This document shows, in pieces, positions 11,501 through 30,900 of a DNA stretch of 64,000 nt. Every line of letters starts with the position of its first letter. Positions within the stretch are counted from its first letter, which is position 1. Source of the stretch: Tubulanus polymorphus (Eukaryota > Nemertea > Palaeonemertea > Tubulaniformes > Tubulanidae); the NCBI RefSeq assembly GCF_964204645.1, contig NC_134027.1, positions 11,520,485-11,584,484 of the forward strand, written 5' to 3'. The notes beneath the pieces were generated by a model that saw only the letters and a list, made by a program, of their open reading frames with translations, was not told the DNA's origin and did not search any database. The position numbers and the translations under genes were made by a program.

Positions 11501-12608
11501 CGATTGCAGTTGCCAAAAGCAAATGCTGTGCTATCAGACTTCGCAATCAATCTCCTGTTATGCGTTGATAACTCTTTTATCGAATATTCATTATTGTAGG
11601 ATGATTTCGATGTGTTGGAAAGTAAAATTCGCAGCAGCAGCAGCAGTGGGACTAGCAGTAGTGGTGGTGGATATAAAAAACGAAAATATCGCGGCAATGA
11701 CGACGATGAGTTGGATCCGATGGACCCTTCTTCTTATTCCGATGTACCGAGGTATATGATTATTATTTATAGGCCATGATCATGGTTCTGTACGGACTAA
11801 AAATTGTATTGGCTTTTTCAATGCAACGGATTGAACTCCTTAATGGTTTCACTTGTTTCTGGATTCCGTGTTCCCAAGATTAATTAATTGCACAAAAGAC
11901 CCTAGTGACATCTATTGGATGTCTGGCAAACCAAATAACAGCGTGGATATGTCCGTAACACTCGAAGGTGTTTGTCCTCACCTGTCAGTATCACTGCCGC
12001 CAGCCCCCTGGCCTCACGACGCGTGTGGTTTCGTGACGTCATATGTCAACTTCCACTTCCTTGCTCGCTAAAATGTTCGCTGATTGGCCCATTTAACGGG
12101 AAATTCAACAGAAACCTCAAGTCGTTTATTTATACAAGTGCTATCATTGGCCCGACTGGATTCTGGTTTGCTAGTAACGACTCCCGAGTCAGGAGGTCAA
12201 GGGGTTTGGGGAACAGCTTTAGCGTAGTGGGTTCGAATCCTTGACGGTTGTCAATGTCAGGTGTTCGGTGTTGACATGAACATATACATACGTCCAAAAC
12301 CTGCAGAGAATGGATGTAGAAATATGTCCAAAACCTTAAAGGAGCGAAGGCATGGGCTGATGATTGAAAAATGCATATCCAACATATGCAAAAGAACATA
12401 TCCCTTATTGTTGGTAATACAAATATTAATACTCATGCATGTGTTACACTGTTGCAGGGGATCATGGTCATCCGGATTAGATGTTCGTGGTTCGGCTAAA
12501 ACTGGCGTCGACGCGACAGCCTCTGGTCCACTATTTCAACAAAGACCGTATCCTAGTCCTGGCGACGTACTTCGCGCAAATCGAAAATTAGACGAACCTT
12601 CCAGATAG
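2579..12608 (+). CDS. PQBP1: Polyglutamine-binding protein 1 (WW-domain splicing factor)
   Basis: Six exons: 2579-2657, 9061-9412, 9881-9981, 10692-10753, 11600-11751, 12458-12608, with phases 1, 2, 1, 0, 2, giving 298 aa. Human PQBP1 is 265 aa and binds the U5-15kD spliceosome protein in the nucleus. The N-terminus [16 protein letters not shown] matches the family start, which decides the ATG. A Cys-rich motif ([15 protein letters not shown], about residues 93-108) is typical of invertebrate members. The WW domain is residues 133-162, with Trp136, Tyr148-Tyr149-Trp150 and Trp159; its second half is a short exon too small for standard ORF calling. A Ser-rich linker precedes [11 protein letters not shown] (236-246) and the C-terminal [13 protein letters not shown] motif that binds U5-15kD in the family. 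AATAAA follows the stop near 12663. Intron 1 is inflated to 6.4 kb by transposons. Confidence 0.95.
2775..2824. repeat. Fragment of foldback element family (right end only)
   Basis: About 50 bp closely resemble the right end of the foldback element at 28439-28980 (shared ATCCCAGA and GTCTCATC words, then an AAATAGACAT-type end) and abut a TA dinucleotide. The rest of the element is missing. Confidence 0.6.
2827..3043 (+). repeat. Left arm of a ~210-bp inverted repeat within PQBP1 intron 1
   Basis: This segment is the reverse complement of about 8796-9003, with clear blocks such as GTGCGACGTTTTGGTCCGTA and AATTTGCATTCAGAAATAAA matched at most positions. The two arms are 5.75 kb apart and enclose a foldback element and a LINE. 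Confidence 0.75.
3067..3560. mobile_element. Foldback (palindromic) miniature element, TA-flanked
   Basis: A 494-bp sequence that is almost entirely self-complementary. The arms are about 240 bp each around a short centre, where CCATGCCTAC (3297-3306) pairs with GTAGGCATGG (3321-3330). Ends are ATGTCTATTT and AAATAGACAT, flanked by TA on both sides, as expected for Tc1/mariner-type targets. Terminal and central motifs are shared with 28439-28980, so these are one family. No coding capacity. Confidence 0.8.
4442..5320 (+). CDS. LINE ORF1 protein (nucleic-acid-binding type)
   Basis: 292 aa. Near the N-terminus are two CxxC pairs (WCETC and CKPC), resembling the second half of the PHD-like zinc finger often found in CR1-like ORF1 proteins. 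Residues of roughly 75-140 are charged and heptad-like, predicting a coiled coil. Then comes [11 protein letters not shown] and a basic helical C-terminal region ([17 protein letters not shown]), which looks like the RNA-binding fold of LINE ORF1 proteins. The absence of an upstream zinc-finger half suggests the N-terminus is shortened or the start is further upstream in a broken frame. It overlaps the reading frame leading into ORF2. Role by family: RNA binding and chaperone activity during retrotransposition. Confidence 0.65.
   Translation: MKLTKRTVLGNWCETCVRTMYEDIDLKNLMFFICKPCKEDLPNLSRTRNEFSPEITGTHSFSPEDLACMKDIFKAGIKEVADQKVDKDDFKQLLTELSKLNTKVETMSTNLEKSETKRIQEIEEKVTQNIESDIRDITDSILESRQRRTHLILYNVPECNDPDWKVRLKTDSDAVERFLTITLGASVEKPKHLMRLGSQRTVGSDRPLRVILNTEWEKDSCLDRYLNKLRYNRDTLGNIRMSENKSKLEMKKYKKLRDELERRQQNGEKNLTIRNYRIVEQRANNSRDNSFR
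5277..8331 (+). pseudogene. LINE ORF2: endonuclease plus reverse transcriptase, one frameshift
   Basis: The main open frame (5530-8331, 933 aa) carries an endonuclease of the exonuclease-endonuclease-phosphatase type: GISELKAKN with the catalytic Glu, [10 protein letters not shown], and GKSDHN near residue 210. The reverse transcriptase follows, with a DFQKAFDTV block, a [10 protein letters not shown] block and the FADD catalytic motif, then a C-terminal [15 protein letters not shown] segment typical of CR1/L2-like elements. The expected start of the endonuclease ([13 protein letters not shown]) is instead in the overlapping frame of 5277-5606. Continuing into [10 protein letters not shown] therefore needs a one-base shift near 5545-5555. 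Otherwise no stop interrupts the protein, so the copy is young. Confidence 0.85.
8434..8455 (+). repeat. CTGATA microsatellite marking the LINE 3' end
   Basis: Three and a half tandem hexamers about 100 bp after the ORF2 stop. The position fits the short tandem tail used as a 3' terminus by CR1/L2-like LINEs. Confidence 0.65.
8796..9003 (-). repeat. Right arm of the inverted repeat in PQBP1 intron 1
   Basis: Reverse complement of 2827-3043 over about 205 bp with scattered substitutions. It ends about 57 bp before PQBP1 exon 2. Confidence 0.75.
9476..9722 (+). repeat. tRNA-derived SINE candidate in PQBP1 intron 2
   Basis: The sequence from about 9476 has a tRNA-like head: an A-box-like stretch (TAGTTTGAGCATTCG, 9497-9511) and a perfect B-box-like GGGTTCGAACCC (9531-9542). 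An unrelated body follows, ending in a CTCTCTCCACCC...AAATGGGTAC tail (about 9684-9712). A cloverleaf with a 7-bp acceptor stem is not visible, so a functional tRNA is unlikely. Confidence 0.6.
12180..12250 (+). repeat. tRNA-like B-box fragment
   Basis: GGGTTCGAATCC resembles a tRNA internal promoter B box. It sits inside a GTCAAGG...CCTTGAC pairing, too short for a tRNA (about 50 nt). Probably a worn SINE head. Confidence 0.3.
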
Positions 12609-14432
12609 ATGTTCTGAATATTATTTGTATTTCTTAGTCTCTTCGTGTATCATTTTGTACAGAATAAAAGTATCACAAAATATATACATGTCTTTAATTG
12701 TTTTGTCGTTTAGCGTCTTACCCCGACGATGATTTGAACTTGATGGAATCGCTAAGCACACTGTGACAATACAGTGAATTATGCTTTAGTCGGATATTTT
12801 GGGACTGGAGAGAAAAGGATTTTCAAGCTTTTTGATGATGAAAGTATGGCTGTCATAAAGAAATAAGCTCACTCCATCTCTGTAACATATATCAACTTGT
12901 ATAACAGGTGCAGAAGTGTGGCGCCTACACCTATTTTAGCTTGTTACAAGTTTCTTCAATGACTATCTTGGCATCTTCACATCTCTGATGAAATGCAAGT
13001 GCTTATAGGAAATCAATTTGAAAATAGGACCTCACGTTTTCCAACTCAAGTGTTTATCTGACTTTTATGTTATCCAATTTGCGCATAGCTTACTGTTCAA
13101 TCCTTACCATAGTAGGTCTGACACGAAATTTGTGCTGCTGAGTATCTGCAGCCAATCACTTCCAACAGGCAATTAATATTTCTTGAGTTGTGTGAAGCTT
13201 GAATGATAACGCCTTGTTGGCAGCAAATACAGTACATGTATGCCTCCATTAGTGACATTCACACTTCTTACTCTGTAACAAGGGGACTGAAAATATCTCG
13301 GAATTAACTGAATACTGAGATACGACTCGGGGGAAATTGAAGGTTTTACCAAATACATCCGCTCTGATCAGCACTGCGCAAGGAATTTTATGGAAAATTG
13401 ATTAGATTTGTACATGTTTATCCGGTCTACTAGGGAAGTTTCAATTCCAAGAGATATCAGGTTCAAATAATTGTCTTTCAGGGCAGCTTTGTGGAACTAA
13501 TGTGGTATTCAGTTCAATTCATTGCGTGGTATACTTATTTATTCTCTTCGAGCTGCTCAACCAGTCCAAGACAACTCATGTACTGCTTACTAGTACACAG
13601 CTAAGTCAGGGCTTATACCTTGTGCATGAAGTCTAGACCACTGTCCACACACCGACTATTTAAACCCTAAATGGTCTAATAGTTTGCATAAGATAATGAA
13701 TTCTACCAATGGTCAAAAGTTCATTCGAACAACTTAGAAATGGTCAAAAGTTCAGATGAATGGACAAGTGTGTAGCAGTTTAACAATCCCATGTTTAATC
13801 ACACTTGGGACATTATACTGTGTGCAGATGATGTTATACACCATGCATGGGAGAACCGCAGGCCAATTTCACAAATATCATTACAGAAAACTCTATTTAC
13901 TTTAAATTCAACCATTTATTTTTACCAATGTCAGCCTGTAAATTGCATTAATACGCACACACACACACGCACTATTCGGTACATGTCTAGTTTTTTTTAA
14001 CCTACTTATGGTCTAGTTTACTTAGGCTAGAGTGTTATTAACGATATTTTCAACGAACAAATAAATTCCATTCAATGTTAAAAAGAAGGGGTATTAATTT
14101 GACTAGCCTTAGCCTACGTTTATTTTTGAGGAAAAGTCCAACAACTACATATGCGAGAAAAAACGAAATCATCATGACTAATTACATCAATTTCAAATTT
14201 AGGCAATAAATATACAGGCGTATATACATTTACTATTCGGAGTGGAAAATACAGTTATATCTCAATTTTGAAGCTGTTCTAAAATGTTCGTTTTAATGGC
14301 CTGTCGTACGGCGAGTAAATTCTGTCCATATTATTAAAACTGAAGTTTATTTTGTTCTCGTAGATTACACGGGATGATTAAAAGTCATCAAACGATATAT
14401 TCATATAAATAAATTCCTAAATAGTGTTGTTG
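12609..14432. other. Intergenic region between PQBP1 and SLC25A3 (convergent 3' ends)
   Basis: Contains the PQBP1 polyadenylation signal near 12663 and, on the minus strand, the SLC25A3 3' UTR. A short AC-repeat lies near 13956-13968. I see no other gene. Confidence 0.6.
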
Positions 14433-17400
14433 TTACTGTTGCGCGGCGAGTTTCGCTTTCAAACTGGCTGGCATCTCCGGCGGCGGCGGTCGCGGCAATT
14501 TGAAGGCTACCTTTACCGAGTCGTAGATGAACCATTGTAGAGCCGTCAGTGTACCGATCATGATAATCCTGGGGAACAATCCCTTCCACATACCTTCAAT
14601 CAAAAAATATATAGACGTCAGAAGCACTATATCAAGGACCTACGGTATCCATCTTCATACAGATGACATGGAAGACTTGTATTTAACTTGAATCCTAGAA
14701 GTCGTTATCCAGGGTCCCTACAGGATAGCCATTTGTGGATATAGGACTTTTCAAGTAGAAAATTTCATATTTCAAGGTTTCTGCATAACTTTTTTTTAAT
14801 CTCAATTACTCTCTTAAATCAATACTATTTATTTTGGTAAACCATCCAATCGATGGTTTTATCCTTACTAAACTTAGTTTCTAATTCGGTAACCGTCTAA
14901 TCAGGTAAAAAATCCTGGTTACAAATGTACTGATTTAGGCTTTGTAGTCTAATGACCCCAATGTACAACTTCTTAAGTATCTAATCGCCAATTTCACAAA
15001 ATTGAAGGAGTTTCTGACATTTTGCTCAAGTTAAAGGAGTTTCAAGCACTTTCAAAAGCATTTTCTGTTTAGAAGGAGTTTTCAAGGAATCAAGGAGCGT
15101 AGGGACCCGGTTGTCGACTAACTAGATCACATATCTTAGAACCATGACATTGAGAATATCGATTGGATTACCACTGATCGTCTCATTCAAACACAATTAA
15201 TTGGTCCTAATATGAATTTGAGTTATAGTCCTATGTGTCTAATTTTCTGTTTTAGAATGTCCATGCCACAGACCAGAGTTAACAATACCGAGATAAACTG
15301 TTAACTACAACGGGCCAGTAACAGAGGTATATTTCTCTAACACATTAATGACTCAAGCACCTTCGATGGTATAACCTGTAAAGTTATCGGATACTTTCAT
15401 TCATCGAACAAGTCAATGAATGTCCATAATCCCAAAGGTGGATCTAAGGAACGTGTTGAATCTTTCTCGCATAAAATACACACCAGGACGACTGATTCAA
15501 GTCAGTTTATACAGATAATATAACAACGATTTCTATGTTCAGTAAAACATGTCCATGCTACAGACCAGAGTTAACAGTACAAGATAAACCATTAACTACA
15601 CTTGGTCTGTAACAGAGGTATATTTCTCTAACACATTAATGACTCAAGCACCTTCGATGGTATAACCTGAAAAGTTATCGGACACGTTCATTCATCAAAC
15701 AAGTCAACGAATGTCCATAGCCCCAAAGGTGGATCTAAGGAATGTGTGGTTTTTGTTTCCCAGCCTTTTCCATCAGATAATTGAAATTGAGAGGCCGTCC
15801 ACTGTCGATGGTACAACTCAACCTCGCAGAATGATCTATCAAACACTACATTCTTACCAGGGCAATTGGCGCAATTACCCAAAAGGGTTGAAAATGATAA
15901 ATATACGAAGAGAACTCACCCGCAAGTCCTAATTTTTTGGCTACATCGACCATCCTGGCAGTTTTGTCTTGATTCAGTTTCGATACGATAGTATCAGCAG
16001 GATGAGATACGATGGCGCAGAATACACCAGCTGAAGAATGCAAATGAAACCATTTTGCAATTTAAATCACAAATGAACGCGAAACATACACAATACTACT
16101 ATCTGTGGGTATCAATCTGCTGCACTTCAGAGGATGATATTTTCAATGATCACCCAGAGATACTCTTTAAAATTGAGCGTTAACGTACTAAACATGTACT
16201 ACAAATACCAGACAATTTATCGGAGAATTTTGAAAGAATTCACACAAGAATTTAAGCCATTTTCTGACAGGGAGAATCTGAGCTGACACGTTTAACTATC
16301 TAGACTATATAATATAATTTTCTGGTTTTTTTTTCGCATATGAAGATTTTTGACAGTGAAAACTGACACTGAATTTCGCAGGGAATGGTCGACGCTTTTC
16401 GTAGTTTTGACCATTGAGAGAATCATCGAGCTTACCGATATAACCAGCGACGAATGTGACGACCAACTGTTCTGGTTTCGTGCACTCGGCTCGTGGTTTT
16501 GGCACGACGTATTTGTACAAAGCCTCCACCGTACGTTCGAAGCAGGCAAATTTCATCATCGTGTACGGAATCTGACGGCCCCAGAGTGGAACGATACCCT
16601 TATAGAATCTACAAAACAAAGGACAAAAATTTTTACTTAATCACACGAAATAGCCTTTCTTCTAACTTATAAATCAAAAATGCATATCCCGCTTTTTTTT
16701 CAGCATTTTTGGAATTGGATTGGACAATATTATAAAGAATGAAAGTGAACTCCACCCGAAATCACACGTCTCATCACGAAAATCTATTTTCCTTTCAAAC
16801 AGTGCGCATTGTATTCTTTGCAACAAGAAGCTAAGCCCTTTATTAAATTTCACTCATGGGAATCTCTGAATACCACTGGCTATGGGCATGCATTAAATAG
16901 AGGGGTCCAGGCACACCATAACATAAATATTCAACCACCCCCGATGAGCAAATTCAGAAACCAATATGACATCTCCAAAAACAGAACAAAATCACTTACC
17001 CGAAAACACCTTCTTCCGCTTTCAACTTGGGGAAACCTTCGCGTAACGTGTTGGCCCAACCGGGCTGCGTCTGGATACGTACTTTACAGGCTTCCATCGG
17101 ACACAACATTATATCAGCGAAGAACTCGGCAGAAGCACTGGCGGCCAAGTACACTGACGTACGGTACAAAAAGGAATTTTCCTGAAAGACCACGGAACAG
17201 GTAAATCAGTGAGTTGGATATTCTTTGGCGCTTAGTGGGTTGAGATAGAAACAAGAAAACCTAACACATGGAACATAATGGTGAATATGCCTGAAGGGGT
17301 GTGGTTCCCGGGCGCAGGTCGTTTATCATATTGTGAATGCTACATTCACCAAACTATCCTCACCTCTCCTAACATTCCGTTGTAGACATTCTTGAAGACT

Positions 17401-18110
17401 TCATAGAAGCCAAATTTACCCAGACCCTGCATAGAGTAACCGATGAACGTCGGGGCCCATCCTTTCGCGAGACCTCTGGCGCCATCTTCTTTCAGCGTTA
17501 TTTTGAAGCCGGTGAAGATGCCCTTGTACTTGTCGGGATTGACCTGGATTCGGCATTTCACCAGATCGAGCGGGACGACGGCCGTATGAGTGATACCACA
17601 ACTCAGGATACCTCCGAACCCGCAAAGAGCGTAGTATTTCGCTGAACCGAACTCACAGCTTGTCTCCTCTGCAACAAATAAACTGAAGTTCTAAGTTAGG
17701 CCTATCTCGGTCCGAACGTCATATAGTAAAATGGAAAATCTTAACAGCCTAAAACCGTAAATTTTGACATGAAACATTAATCTAGGTCTACGCCCCTTTA
17801 CAATTTAGGCCTATCCATCATTAATATCAACAAAATAGTGCCTCAACGTACGTTTTTTCATTCATCTCTTTGTTATAAAAATTTTCACTCAAGAGCGGTT
17901 TCTTTGACTTAAAAGATATACCGTACACTGGTTGGTGGCATTCATCTGTGCCCAATGAAATCACAATATGCTCGACTTACCAACATTTGCGGCTTTAATG
18001 ATTCGGTTTTCGTTGATCAATGCCCCTTCAGTTTCTTGGGTAGTTTGTGCTGGTCGAAATGGACTGGCGAAAGGGCTATTTCTAGCCGAATCAAACAGAG
18101 ATCGAAACAT
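14433..18110 (-). CDS. SLC25A3: Mitochondrial phosphate carrier
   Basis: Six coding exons: 18110-17981, 17668-17364, 17181-17000, 16608-16436, 16030-15920, 14593-14433, giving 353 aa (human precursor about 360). The product imports inorganic phosphate with protons across the inner mitochondrial membrane for ATP synthesis. Exon 1 encodes a Ser/Arg/Phe-rich presequence. The three carrier repeats show PLDLVKCR (76-83), PMEACKVR (173-180) and HPADTIVS (273-280). Long stretches such as [20 protein letters not shown] and [20 protein letters not shown] are nearly identical to vertebrate carriers. The C-terminus has the family's [10 protein letters not shown]. All junctions agree in phase. The gene is head to head with PDHB. 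Confidence 0.97.
15256..15748. repeat. ~200-bp direct duplication in the last SLC25A3 intron
   Basis: 15256-15456 and 15549-15748 are close copies offset by about 291 bp, both containing AACACATTAATGACTCAAGC. The copies differ by scattered substitutions and a few indels. No coding potential. Confidence 0.8.
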
Positions 18111-18332
18111 GATATAATCAGCCTATAAAAACGAAATTAAAGTCACGATCAGTTACTCGATCGATCGCCGCAACATTTGTGCGGCTGGAATTGGTATGAC
18201 CTAGGAAAATCGGGATAATTTGAGCAGTTAAATGTCAGAAACGTTACCTGTAAGCGTGTGTGCCGGCGAGAGAGGTTACCAGTGACAAATCAGCTGATTG
18301 GCTAGATACCGTTTTACGTCATAGTCACGAAC

Positions 18333-18342
18333 GCGCATGCGC
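18333..18342. promoter_or_regulatory. NRF-1-type palindrome in the SLC25A3/PDHB shared promoter
   Basis: GCGCATGCGC is the core of the nuclear respiratory factor 1 site (YGCGCAYGCGCR). It lies 223 bp upstream of the SLC25A3 start codon. A TACGTCA CRE-like half site sits about 15 bp away. Function inferred from motif and context. Confidence 0.5.
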
Positions 18343-18686
18343 TTTTTTCGTTTGCGGGTTCGAACCCCACAATTCGCCACCAAAAAATCTGTTCAAAACT
18401 GCATAGTGATAATTCATAAGGGTATCTTTTAACAAATATCAATTACATTAAAAACATCCAATTAGGTCTACCAGGGAAAGTGAAGTTTAGTAAGTTCCTG
18501 CGAGTGCCATCACGACACATGTCAGTAATTATCTGAATCCGATGATGAACGTTTTACGCTTGCCAGTTTACTTAATTATTATATTTCTGCCAGTCAAAAT
18601 TCAGTTACGGGCGACAAAAGATCCTCAACAAATAGTACTTTACTTTCGATTTAAAGTTGGATTCGAACCTATTGGCCAGGTGCAAC

Positions 18687-18698
18687 TGCGCGTGCGCA
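18687..18698. promoter_or_regulatory. Perfect NRF-1-type site next to the PDHB start
   Basis: TGCGCGTGCGCA fully fits YGCGCAYGCGCR on the opposite strand and ends 15 bp before the PDHB ATG. An inverted CCAAT (ATTGG) lies at 18671-18675. Confidence 0.5.
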
Positions 18699-18713
18699 TT
18701 GTCTTCAAGCAAC

Positions 18714-26916
<8,203 letters not shown>

Positions 26917-27972
26917 GGTCGGATTCGTCGAAGAAATTCGTAACGATTTTGTAGATTATTGATGATGATGATTATTTATTGACATTTGCGATGAGTGATA
27001 ATATTTGAGTTGGAAAAACGAAGAAACCTACGACTAATAAACCTGTGCTTTTGTGATCAATCAATATTTGAAAACTACGAACGAAATGTGTTGTACCATG
27101 CTGTGCAATTTTAACTAGGAAAATGTGTCGCATATTATACGACAATAGAAATGGTAAGCCATTATTTTAGAATTGTTGAAGATATACATGTGCCTAATTT
27201 GGTAGAATATTTTTGTGCTACTCAGTTTTGTTTTGTTGGTTTTTTTGTTGTTGTTAAATACAAAGTTCCACATATCTTGTTCTCGGGCCAGAAACCATGA
27301 ATGCGGTAAATTGACTATATGTGATACCGGTATTACTAAACTTTTATAAACATGAATGTATGGTGCTTTGTTGTTTTAGTTTTCGAGACATCAAACCCGG
27401 CATAAGTTCCCACAGATTTTTTTAGTCGGATAGGTGAATGTGCAGGATAGATAGAAAAACATTTCTCTATGTATCGTATATAATTCGATAAAATAAAATA
27501 ATTTCGTGAAAATAATGATTATTGTTTTTTTTTGTAAGTCGATAGAGGCGAGGAAATGTAGAATCCTAAGACTAAATTGTCTTGATCGTAGTCAGTAAAC
27601 TCATTGCTTAGTTGCGCTATTAGATGTTTTTGCAAACGACACCTAATGACAAAAGCTAAAACCACCAACAATTAGATACAACGATTGTGACAACTGTTGA
27701 TCTCGATGGAACGATTTATCTGTTATATGGAACATATTTTATGGTCCCTGAAGTTCGTCATAAACACTTCTATGGTTATAACGAGGTTCCACCAGCTACA
27801 CAAGACCAGGAGGTGCTGCCACCAAATGTGTACGGTTGACACAAGAACTATTCCAAGATGTCAGCGCCCAGTAAAAAATGAATTTTTCCTCAATCCATAG
27901 AAGTTTGCTTACACTTCTATGCTAAAACTGCCCTACCTTAATTACTATTTGACTATCTTGACGCACGATACA
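26917..27972. other. PDHB 3' region and tafazzin upstream region
   Basis: Contains AATAAA-type signals (around 27036 and 27492). A piece reading TTATAACGAGGTTCC near 27778 resembles a pogo-like terminal repeat. No other gene seen. Confidence 0.5.
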
Positions 27973-30900
27973 ATGGACAATTTCAACGTCACATGGCAGA
28001 GACCACCCGCAAGGCCGGGATTATTGTGGAAATTGAGTAGTGCTCTGATAATTGGAAGTGTATCGGTAATGAGTAAAATTACATTAGGTGTGTACGAAAT
28101 TAAAATCATGAATTGATGAAATAATAGCTGTTTATCAAAAGAGAATTTCACCAAGAATCTTAGTGTCTGATGTACCACAGTGGTTACACAGGATCGTAGA
28201 GCAACGTAGATACACTGTGGAGACAGCCACTGCCAGGACTGGGTGAAAAGAGAATATGTGAATAAGTGACAGATGCTGTCATGACTCATGGTAGTTAATT
28301 AGTTACCTAATCGTTGGTGGTAAGCTTTTTATAATTGGATGGCTTATACCAACAATATCCAATTGTGAAACTAAACCACAGACAGGTTACTGACTACTGC
28401 CATGGCTGATTTAGAAAGTGAATAGGCAATAGGGTCTAATGTCTATTTATTAATGGATGAGACCTGTTTTTCTTGGATATTTTGCTTACTTTTTGGGGTA
28501 CATACCTCATTTATGTCTTAACAGAATGCCAAAAGTCGCGGACAACAACTGAATATCCGATATATTTCCAGTTCTGTACCAATTAGATGGATTGGCAAAA
28601 AGACTCCTTAAGTCCAGTTGAATGAGAGAGAAAATCCTCCATTTTGTGAAATTTCTTGAATTTTTACATTGTCACCATGCCTACAAAATGAAGTTATTTT
28701 TCTTGTGGGGTCTCAACAACTAAATCAGGGTGGCGTAGGCATGGTAACAATGTTCAAATCCAAGAAATTTGACAAAATGGAGGATTTTCTCTCTCATTCA
28801 ACTGGACTTAAGGAGTCTTTTTGCCAATCCATCTAATTGGTACAGAACTGGAAATATATCGGATATTCAGTTGTTGTCCGCGATTTTTGGCATTCTGTTA
28901 AGACATAAATGAGGTATGTATCCCAAAAAGTAAGCAAAATATCCCAGAAAAACAGGTCTCATCCATTAATAAATAGACATTAGTACAGTATGCCATAGAT
29001 AGGTAGGCCTGCCATCAGGTTTTAATCCCTGCCGAGGGAGGACGAGTCCTGGAAGGTGGTTTTATCCAGAGTATACTCTATGACACACTATGATCCTAGT
29101 ACGAAGGTCATTGACGTAGGTTGACTGTGTTACCGCCAGCAGTACAAATTAGTATTAGTGCACCATGTCTCTCCCCAGTTACAACCAACATGTGCTGCTT
29201 TGTGACTGACAGGGACTAATAGGCCTAATATTAGTCGTACAGTATCGCCGATGATCACCATTGTCATCAGCGACTCACTGGTTAAACGATTAAAGTTCAA
29301 CCGCCTTTTAACTTTTTTGCTGGAAAAGTGACCCTTTTCTTTGTTCGACACCCTGGTTCACCCCTGGAACTACCGCTGTTGGTGTTGGATCCAGGATTTC
29401 AGAAGGCAGTGGTTCAGGAGACAAAAGGCATATTTCATTTTGTGACAGATGATCACATCGAAAACAACATGCGGGCTGAGGCACATCCGGGTGCATTGCA
29501 GTTTTTGAATATTCCCTGTGACTCCCTGAAAATTTATCAACCACGCGAAGGCAGTTTCTGCTTGTTTTCAAATTTTTCAATCGAACAGCCTTGAAAAATG
29601 GCAACTTGAAATGTCATATAGTGGACAACGGCCTATTGCTTAAACTGCATTCTTCCGATCGTATGTCTTAATTGACTCTCTTCACCCAGTGTGTCTACAC
29701 CGCAGTGCGGTGTATAAATCAGTGGTAGATTTTGCTAGTACACCGCACTGCGGTGTATTGATGTAATTAGTAATTATCTCTCTTGAAAAATGGCAGCACC
29801 TGTCAAGCATAGTGAAATACTAGTAACTAACGATACACCGCGCCGTGGTGTAGATGCACTACAGTGGTATTCCCGTTATTCAACACACTAGGGTGGAATT
29901 TTTTTAAATTTTCAAATTATCTCCAGCACTATAGGGTATTAATTAGTCAGCACTGAAAGGGTTGATAGGGTCTTTAGACTTGGCTAAAGATTTTTGCTTC
30001 CCGGATTTCAGAATGGCTGAACAGGTTTAAAGTTTTCAACAGAGAAATCATTCATAAAGCAGTGTTGAATAGACCTAAAGGCCAACCGTTGATAACAGTG
30101 TGCAATCATGTATCTTGCTTAGATGATCCTGTAATGTGGGGTAAGCAAAATTAAATAATGTCAGAATTTTCAAGCTATTGTGTTAAGGCTGCTGCTAAAG
30201 AATCCAATTTAAAAAGCCTACATGTGTGATGATCACACATGTAGTTTAATAGTATTAATGCAGGTATCGATCTGCAGCCTGTAGCCACCCCTCGGTTTTT
30301 TCGGTGTTTATAGATTCACTTATGGCACAAAATCTGTATCCAGTATCTTAAAAAGAGTGAACGTATTGCTTTATTTTGCAGGTGTATTGCCATGGAGAAT
30401 GATTCTATTTCGCAGCCCATCCTTGCGCTGGTCATTAGCCGGACATGATATATGTTATACCAAAAATTTTCATTCGTTGTTTTTCACGCTGGGAAACACC
30501 GTACCCATTGTCAGAGGTAACGGCGTTTATCAGCAAAGCATGGACTACGTTATTGACAGAATGAATCAAAGAGGTGATTGGATCCATATATTTCCAGAAG
30601 GTGTGTATATTAAGTAGACCCCGCTAGAGTTTGATCTTACTTACAACGTAAGGTTTAGTCAGAAGAATATATGATCTAGGTTAATTCACAGTTACCGGTT
30701 GCTTTGGGAAGAGATCCTTTACTGGACAGGTTTTTTCTGTGAATCAATTTCACACAAATGGTGGCTATCTTAGTTTTATCAGTCCTTATTCGTAGATGGG
30801 AAAAGGTTTTTAGCCCACTTGGGACTTTAGTCCCAGCGGGCTTTTGCGTTCACTTTTTGAACTTTTTGAGGGAAATTTTGAAGACGCTTAAATCAATTAC

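Noticed and set aside
29308-29604. 98-codon minus-strand frame in tafazzin intron 1
   Set aside because: No recognisable domain and no splice context; a plus-strand frame overlaps it equally well.
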